Assembly (NCBI GenBank): GCA_023416195.1
Contig: JAEZID010000042.1
Coordinates: 1 to 19,043, forward strand
DNA from: Pseudomonadota bacterium
GTDB lineage: Bacteria; Pseudomonadota; Alphaproteobacteria; Azospirillales; Azospirillaceae
Length of the DNA stretch: 19,043 nucleotides
Direction: 5' to 3'
The position numbers and the translations under genes are program-made. This document shows, piece by piece, positions 14,215-19,043 of this stretch (within the stretch, counting starts at the first letter, position 1; each line of letters opens with the position of its first letter). The notes beneath the pieces are model-generated. The model was not told where the DNA came from. It worked only from the letters and a program-made list of their open reading frames with translations, and ran no database searches.

Positions 14215-14261
14215 TTCGCAGAACTCCAGGAGGGAAAGCCGCCTTCCGGAGGTCTGCTGTC

Positions 14262-14293
14262 GAACGATGCCGCCGGAAAGCGGCGGCATGTTC
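14262..14293 (-). terminator. Candidate attenuator hairpin between the leader ORF and tyrS
   Basis: Transcript ATGCCGCCG (14289 to 14281), loop CTTTC, CGGCGGCAT (14275 to 14267) is a perfect 9-bp stem. GAAC/GTTC adds four pairs across one bulged base. The hairpin starts 26 nt after the leader stop codon and ends 47 nt before the tyrS ATG. There is no clean U-run after it (CGTTCGACAG), which weakens the terminator reading. The segment GGCGGC (14319 to 14314), directly after the leader stop, can pair with GCCGCC (14287 to 14282) of the 5' arm and would disrupt the hairpin. Confidence 0.5.
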
Positions 14294-14319
14294 ATCAGGT
14301 CAAAACCGAACGCGCCGCC

Positions 14320-14370
14320 CTATGAGGACAGCGGATAATAGACGCAGGTCGGGTGGGTGCGCTCGGTCAT
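14320..14370 (-). CDS. Putative tyrosine leader peptide upstream of tyrS
   Basis: A 16-codon ORF reads MTERTHPTCVYYPLSS and ends in TAG. Codons 11 and 12 are adjacent TAT tyrosine codons (14335-14340), five codons before the stop. A promoter candidate would put the transcript's 5' end on this ATG, giving leaderless translation, as is known for the trpL leader of Sinorhizobium. A second in-frame ATG 18 nt upstream (14388) lies within the promoter spacer. The ORF has the size, position and codon content of an attenuation leader, like PheM before pheST in E. coli. Such a short ORF could arise by chance. Confidence rests on the combined layout. Confidence 0.5.
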   Translation of the reverse strand: MTERTHPTCVYYPLSS

Positions 14371-14377
14371 GGGGCTG

Positions 14378-14406
14378 AAGCTAGGCATGCGGCCCCGGTG
14401 AGTCAA
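14378..14406 (-). promoter_or_regulatory. Promoter candidate for the leader ORF and tyrS
   Basis: On the minus strand TTGACT (14406 to 14401), a 5/6 -35 box, is followed after exactly 17 bp by TAGCTT (14383 to 14378), which keeps the three most conserved -10 positions (T, A, final T). The expected start falls at about 14370-14372, on the leader ATG. It lies about 20 nt past the stop codon of the upstream lipoprotein gene. Confidence 0.5.
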
Positions 14407-14426
14407 GCGATCACGCCCCTGGCCGA

Positions 14427-15422
14427 TCAAGCTCCGGGCGGAACGACGAAGCAGGCCATGCCCATGCCGGTCAGGTTGGCGCAGCTGGCCGAGGCGTCCT
14501 GCTGGGTCAGGCCGGTCAGGCGGGCGCGGTAGAGCGGGCCGTTCTGGGTGTCCACGGCCTGCACCAGCCGCTCCGTCCGGTCGAGCACGCCGGGCAGCGA
14601 CCGGCGGGCGCGGTCGATGATGCGGGCGCTGTCGTCGGGCGAGCGGAAGGCGCCGAGCTGCACCGTCCAGCCGCCGGTCGCGCTGCGTATGGCCGGGCTG
14701 GGGATCGGGGCTGCGGAGGCGACGACCGTGGGACGTGACACCGGCGTCGGGGCGAGGGTGGGCGCGGGCAGCGGCGTGACGACCACCGAGGCGGCGGGCG
14801 CCGGGGCGGCCGGCGGCGGCAGAGCGGCGACGGTGGTGACGGGCGCCGGAGAGGTCGGAGCCGAGTAGACCGGGGCAGGCGCGCTGGCCACCGCGTAGCC
14901 GCTCGGGCCGCTGCCGCCTTCCAGCCGGGGGCCGACCGCGACGAGGTAACGCTGGGTCTCGCCGGGCAGCCGGCGGTTGCCGGCCAGATAGTCGGCGTAG
15001 CAGCCCGGACCGCAGTTGTAGGCGCCCAGGAATCCGGGAGAGCCGAACAGGTCGTACATCTCGCGCAGATACGCGGTGCCGGCCAGAATGTTGTCGCGCG
15101 GATTGTGCGGGTCGGGGCCGAGCCCGTGCTTGCGCCGCATTTCCGCGTAGGTGCCGGGCATCACCTGCATCAGGCCCATGGCGCCGGCCCGGCTGACGAT
15201 GGGCTTTCCGTTCATCATGGTGCGCCCGCCGCTTTCCTGGCGGATGACCTCGCGGATCCATTGCTCGGGCATGCCGAAGCGGCGCGACGCTTCCGCCACA
15301 TGGGCGTCGATGTCCACGCTGCGCGATCCGGTTGAGGGCGGATCGCTGGCACACGCGACAAGACCGAGCGACAAAACGGCCGCAGCCGTCAACGATTTCA
15401 CGCGACGCACAATGCCGTCCAT
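14427..15422 (-). CDS. Lytic transglycosylase lipoprotein with SLT and SPOR domains
   Basis: Protein of 331 residues. A lipoprotein signal ends in lipobox LVAC with C24 as lipidation site, which decides the ATG at 15422. Longer in-frame starts would bury the signal. The SLT domain (about 36-160) has catalytic E63 in IRQESGGR, then GAMGLMQVMPGTY (80-92) and AYNCGPG (134-140). It cleaves the MurNAc-GlcNAc bond of peptidoglycan with anhydro-sugar formation. A Pro/Ala/Val-rich spacer (180-245) leads to a C-terminal SPOR domain (251-328, WTVQLGAF), which binds denuded septal glycan. The layout points to an outer-membrane lipoprotein working at division sites. It lies upstream of tyrS on the same strand but probably has separate transcription. 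Confidence 0.92.
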   Translation of the reverse strand: MDGIVRRVKSLTAAAVLSLGLVACASDPPSTGSRSVDIDAHVAEASRRFGMPEQWIREVIRQESGGRTMMNGKPIVSRAGAMGLMQVMPGTYAEMRRKHGLGPDPHNPRDNILAGTAYLREMYDLFGSPGFLGAYNCGPGCYADYLAGNRRLPGETQRYLVAVGPRLEGGSGPSGYAVASAPAPVYSAPTSPAPVTTVAALPPPAAPAPAASVVVTPLPAPTLAPTPVSRPTVVASAAPIPSPAIRSATGGWTVQLGAFRSPDDSARIIDRARRSLPGVLDRTERLVQAVDTQNGPLYRARLTGLTQQDASASCANLTGMGMACFVVPPGA

Positions 15423-15657
15423 ATTCCGTCTGAAGGGGCGGATGATGACGACGGGACGATTGCACATTCGCGTGGTGACGTAAACGGTCGGCGTTGTGAC
15501 CAATCGCTCTCGCGGCCGGCACTCCATGCATGTGGGCTTCGCCTCGGGGCGTGACGGATGAACGCCGCTCACCCGAAGGCGAGGCTTACTCGTTTGTCAG
15601 GGCACCGGCGCGCGCCCGACAGTGGAGTCCTTCCGCAACGACAACCGGAGCCACTCC
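15423..15657. other. Divergent intergenic region between transglycosylase and enoyl-CoA hydratase genes
   Basis: These 235 bp must hold promoters for two divergent genes. I see no convincing -35/-10 pair, no strong palindrome and no small gene with a ribosome-binding site. Several frames stay open, as expected from base composition. Confidence 0.4.
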
Positions 15658-16449
15658 ATGTCCGACCCCGTGCTGTGCGAGATCGCCGATGGCATCGCCA
15701 CCCTGACCCTGAACCGCCCGGAAAAGCTGAACGCCATCGACTACGCCATGATCGACGCGCTGCTCGGCTGGCTGGACCGGCTGGAGACCGACGAGAGCGT
15801 CGGCGCCGTGATCCTGACCGGGGCGGGGGAGCGGGCCTTCTCCGCCGGTGCCGACATCACGGAGTTTTCCCGAAGCGTGCGCCAGGGAACGGCGGCCGCG
15901 GTGCGCGACTTCGTCCGGCCGGGACAGGCCATGACCATGCGGATGGAGGCTTTCCCGAAGCCGATCATCGCCGCCGTCAACGGCCTGGCCTTCGGCGGCG
16001 GCTGCGAGGTGACGGAGGCGGTCCATCTGGCCGTCGCCAGCGACCGCGCCCTGTTCGCCAAGCCGGAAATCAAGCTGGGCATGCCCCCGACCTTCGGCGG
16101 GACGCAACGCCTGTCGCGGCTGGCCGGGCGCAAGCGGGCGCTGGAATGGCTGCTGACCGGCGACCGCTTTTCCCCCGCCAAAGCGCTGGAGATGGGTCTG
16201 GTCAACCAAGTGGTGCCGCACGAGGCGCTGATCCCGGCGGCCCGCGACCTTGCCCTGCGGATTCTGCGCCACTCGCCGCTGACCGTGGCCGGGATCATCA
16301 CCTCGGTCTGCCGGGGGCTGAACATGACCATCGGCGAAGGCTTGCAGATGGAGAGCGAGCAGTTCGCCCGCCTCGTCCCCACCGGCGACCTGCGCGAAGG
16401 GCTCGACGCCTGGATCGAACGCCGTACGCCGGCCTTCGCCGGGAACTGA
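15658..16449 (+). CDS. Enoyl-CoA hydratase (crotonase family)
   Basis: A 263-residue crotonase-fold enzyme that hydrates trans-2-enoyl-CoA, as in beta-oxidation or related acyl-CoA routes. Both catalytic acids of true hydratases are in place: E117 in FGGGCEVTEA (112-121) and E137 in KPEIKLGMPPTFGGTQRL (135-152). Oxyanion-hole segments are AFSAGADITEF (60-70) and NGLAFGGG (108-115). The ATG at 15658 has GGAG 7 nt upstream. An in-frame GTG at 15622 is less likely. It stands alone without thiolase or dehydrogenase neighbours, so pathway assignment is open. Chain-length preference cannot be read. Confidence 0.92.
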   Translation: MSDPVLCEIADGIATLTLNRPEKLNAIDYAMIDALLGWLDRLETDESVGAVILTGAGERAFSAGADITEFSRSVRQGTAAAVRDFVRPGQAMTMRMEAFPKPIIAAVNGLAFGGGCEVTEAVHLAVASDRALFAKPEIKLGMPPTFGGTQRLSRLAGRKRALEWLLTGDRFSPAKALEMGLVNQVVPHEALIPAARDLALRILRHSPLTVAGIITSVCRGLNMTIGEGLQMESEQFARLVPTGDLREGLDAWIERRTPAFAGN

Positions 16450-16535
16450 GGCGGCCCGCAGCGGTTGCGCCGATCCGGATGCCACGGTAAAGCCTCCTTG
16501 ACCCAGCGCGGGGCGGATGACCGGGGAGACGGCGG

Positions 16536-17903
<1,368 letters not shown>

Positions 17904-17925
17904 GCCCGCCCGCCAGATGCCAATT

Positions 17926-19043
17926 TCATGATGCGGATGAGGGCGCGCGGCGCAGGGTGCCGGGCAGCAGCTTGACCAGCATCGCCCGGCCGGCCGGCCC
18001 GATGCCAGGGCCGAAGATCGCCGCCGCCAGGAAGGCGAGGGTCAGCAACACCTTCTCCGCCGTCATCCGGGGATCGACCTCCGTCCCGAACAGATACCAG
18101 CCCGCCGCGTAGGCCACCGCCGCCGGAGCGAGGATCCAGCCGATGCGCGGGACGTTCAGCGGTATCTCGTCGCGGCACAGGCGGCGGCGCACCGTTTCGG
18201 TCACCACGATCTGGAAGACCTCCCGCCCCAGGTTGGCGAGCGCCGCGCCGAGCAGCCCCCAGCGCCACACCAGCACCACCGCCAGCGCCGTGCCGACCGC
18301 CAGGCTGGCGGCGGAAATCCACGGCAGCACGCCGACCCGCTTGGCCTTCAGGATCGCCACCTCCGGGTTCATACGCACGCCGTGCAGCACATAGGCCAGC
18401 ACCAGGAAGGGCATGCAGGACAGCACCGGCGCGTAGTCGTCCGACGCGATCAGCCACAGGATTTCCGGCGCGGTCAGCGCCAGCCCCAGACCGGCCCCGG
18501 TCAACAGCACGACGAACAGGTGGAACACGAAGTCCGCCTGTTCGTGGTCCGCCGCCCCGTGCTGCGCCTCCAGCCGGCTGACCGACCAGATTTGCAGGAA
18601 GGACGCGGTCAGGAACATGTAGAGGATCTGCGACAGCCGCATGCCGAAGGCGAACAGCCCGACCGCCGCCGTGGACAGCAGGACGTTCAGCAGCCAGCGC
18701 GAGACGAAGTTGTTGGCGATGTCCAGCAGCGACTGCGGCGCGTAGGGCATCCCCAGCAGCGCCACGCGCTTCAGCACCGGCCAGGAGAAGGATACGCCGG
18801 TCTGCTTCAGGATCGCCACCATCAGCAGCAGCGCCAGCAGGGCGAAGGACGCGCCGTTGGCCAGGAAGATGCCGGCGACACCGAGATCCAGCGCCCACAG
18901 GAACAGCAGGTTGAAGCCCAGCAGCGCGACCACCTTCGCCAGCGACACGGCCAGACACAGGCCGGACCGCTTCTGCACCCGGTAATAGGCCAGCGCCAGT
19001 TCGAACAGGGTGGTCAGCGCGACGCTGCCCAGCGCCACGGCCA
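17926..19043 (-). CDS. Polysaccharide/lipid-linked oligosaccharide flippase (Wzx/MOP type), C-terminal part
   Basis: The reading frame is open through the right edge and ends at TGA 17926-17928, giving about 372 codons. At least ten hydrophobic segments alternate with short charged loops (ALAYYRVQKRSGLCLAVSLAKVVALLGFN; MPYAPQSLLDIANNFVSRWLL; AAVGLFAFGMRLSQILYMFLTASF). The helix pattern, the YR-Q-R region after the first helices and the SLLDIANNFVSRWLL segment fit MOP-superfamily flippases, which move undecaprenyl-linked sugars across the inner membrane for O-antigen or exopolysaccharide. The N-terminal helices are outside the window. The internal GTG at 19038 is not a credible start. The cargo cannot be told from sequence, and glycosyltransferase genes would be expected beyond the edge. 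Confidence 0.85.
   Translation of the reverse strand, partial: AVALGSVALTTLFELALAYYRVQKRSGLCLAVSLAKVVALLGFNLLFLWALDLGVAGIFLANGASFALLALLLMVAILKQTGVSFSWPVLKRVALLGMPYAPQSLLDIANNFVSRWLLNVLLSTAAVGLFAFGMRLSQILYMFLTASFLQIWSVSRLEAQHGAADHEQADFVFHLFVVLLTGAGLGLALTAPEILWLIASDDYAPVLSCMPFLVLAYVLHGVRMNPEVAILKAKRVGVLPWISAASLAVGTALAVVLVWRWGLLGAALANLGREVFQIVVTETVRRRLCRDEIPLNVPRIGWILAPAAVAYAAGWYLFGTEVDPRMTAEKVLLTLAFLAAAIFGPGIGPAGRAMLVKLLPGTLRRAPSSAS

Noticed and set aside
14215..14426. T-box or other riboswitch before tyrS
   Set aside because: I see no T-box sequence or specifier-loop layout, and the region is too short. The Tyr-Tyr leader ORF explains the structure better.

Overview
The window looks like chromosome of a GC-rich alphaproteobacterium. 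The gene content (SLT/SPOR lipoprotein, PAS histidine kinase beside a TRAP binding protein, FlgO/TolB-TPR regulator, crotonase, ChrA) and codon use fit a Rhodospirillales genus such as Azospirillum. That placement is inference from style and content, not a database match. I see no rRNA, tRNA, CRISPR array, integrase or transposase.

Layout. (1) 1-3123 is an arginine-catabolism module. On the minus strand run arginase, ornithine aminotransferase and the start of a zinc-dependent M14 deacylase. An Lrp/AsnC regulator is divergent from them, and a perfect 10-bp inverted repeat abuts its start codon. (2) 3175-5823 (minus) holds an orphan ParA-type ATPase with a hydrophobic, Gly-rich C-terminal tail and no ParB, preceded by a YdhS-like FAD/NAD(P) protein. 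(3) 6015-7154 (plus) encodes an 18-Cys four-helix copper-storage-type protein and a small serine hydrolase. (4) 7378-9461 (plus) encodes an HTH + FlgO/TolB-like + TPR protein, probably starting at TTG behind a cluster of TTCCGG palindromes, and then a secreted c-type cytochrome. (5) 9694-12933 (plus) pairs a TRAP (DctP-type) binding protein with a membrane histidine kinase, with no TRAP permease nearby. (6) 12940-15422 (minus) holds tyrS and, upstream of it, an SLT/SPOR lipoprotein. (7) 15658-17903 (plus) holds an enoyl-CoA hydratase and chrA. (8) 17926 to the window end (minus) is a truncated polysaccharide flippase.

The most interesting signal lies upstream of tyrS. A promoter-like TTGACT-17-TAGCTT places transcription start on the AUG of a 16-codon ORF, MTERTHPTCVYYPLSS. 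That ORF has two adjacent Tyr codons and is followed by a strong hairpin and a competing pairing segment. This is the layout of a ribosome-mediated, tyrosine-sensing attenuator. I know of no described peptide-leader attenuator for tyrS.

Other points: four short exact or near-exact tandem duplications (14-19 bp) lie within about 5.8 kb, and two of them duplicate the ribosome-binding site and the stop codon of the parA-like gene. A perfect 17-bp inverted repeat has the chrA stop codon in its loop.
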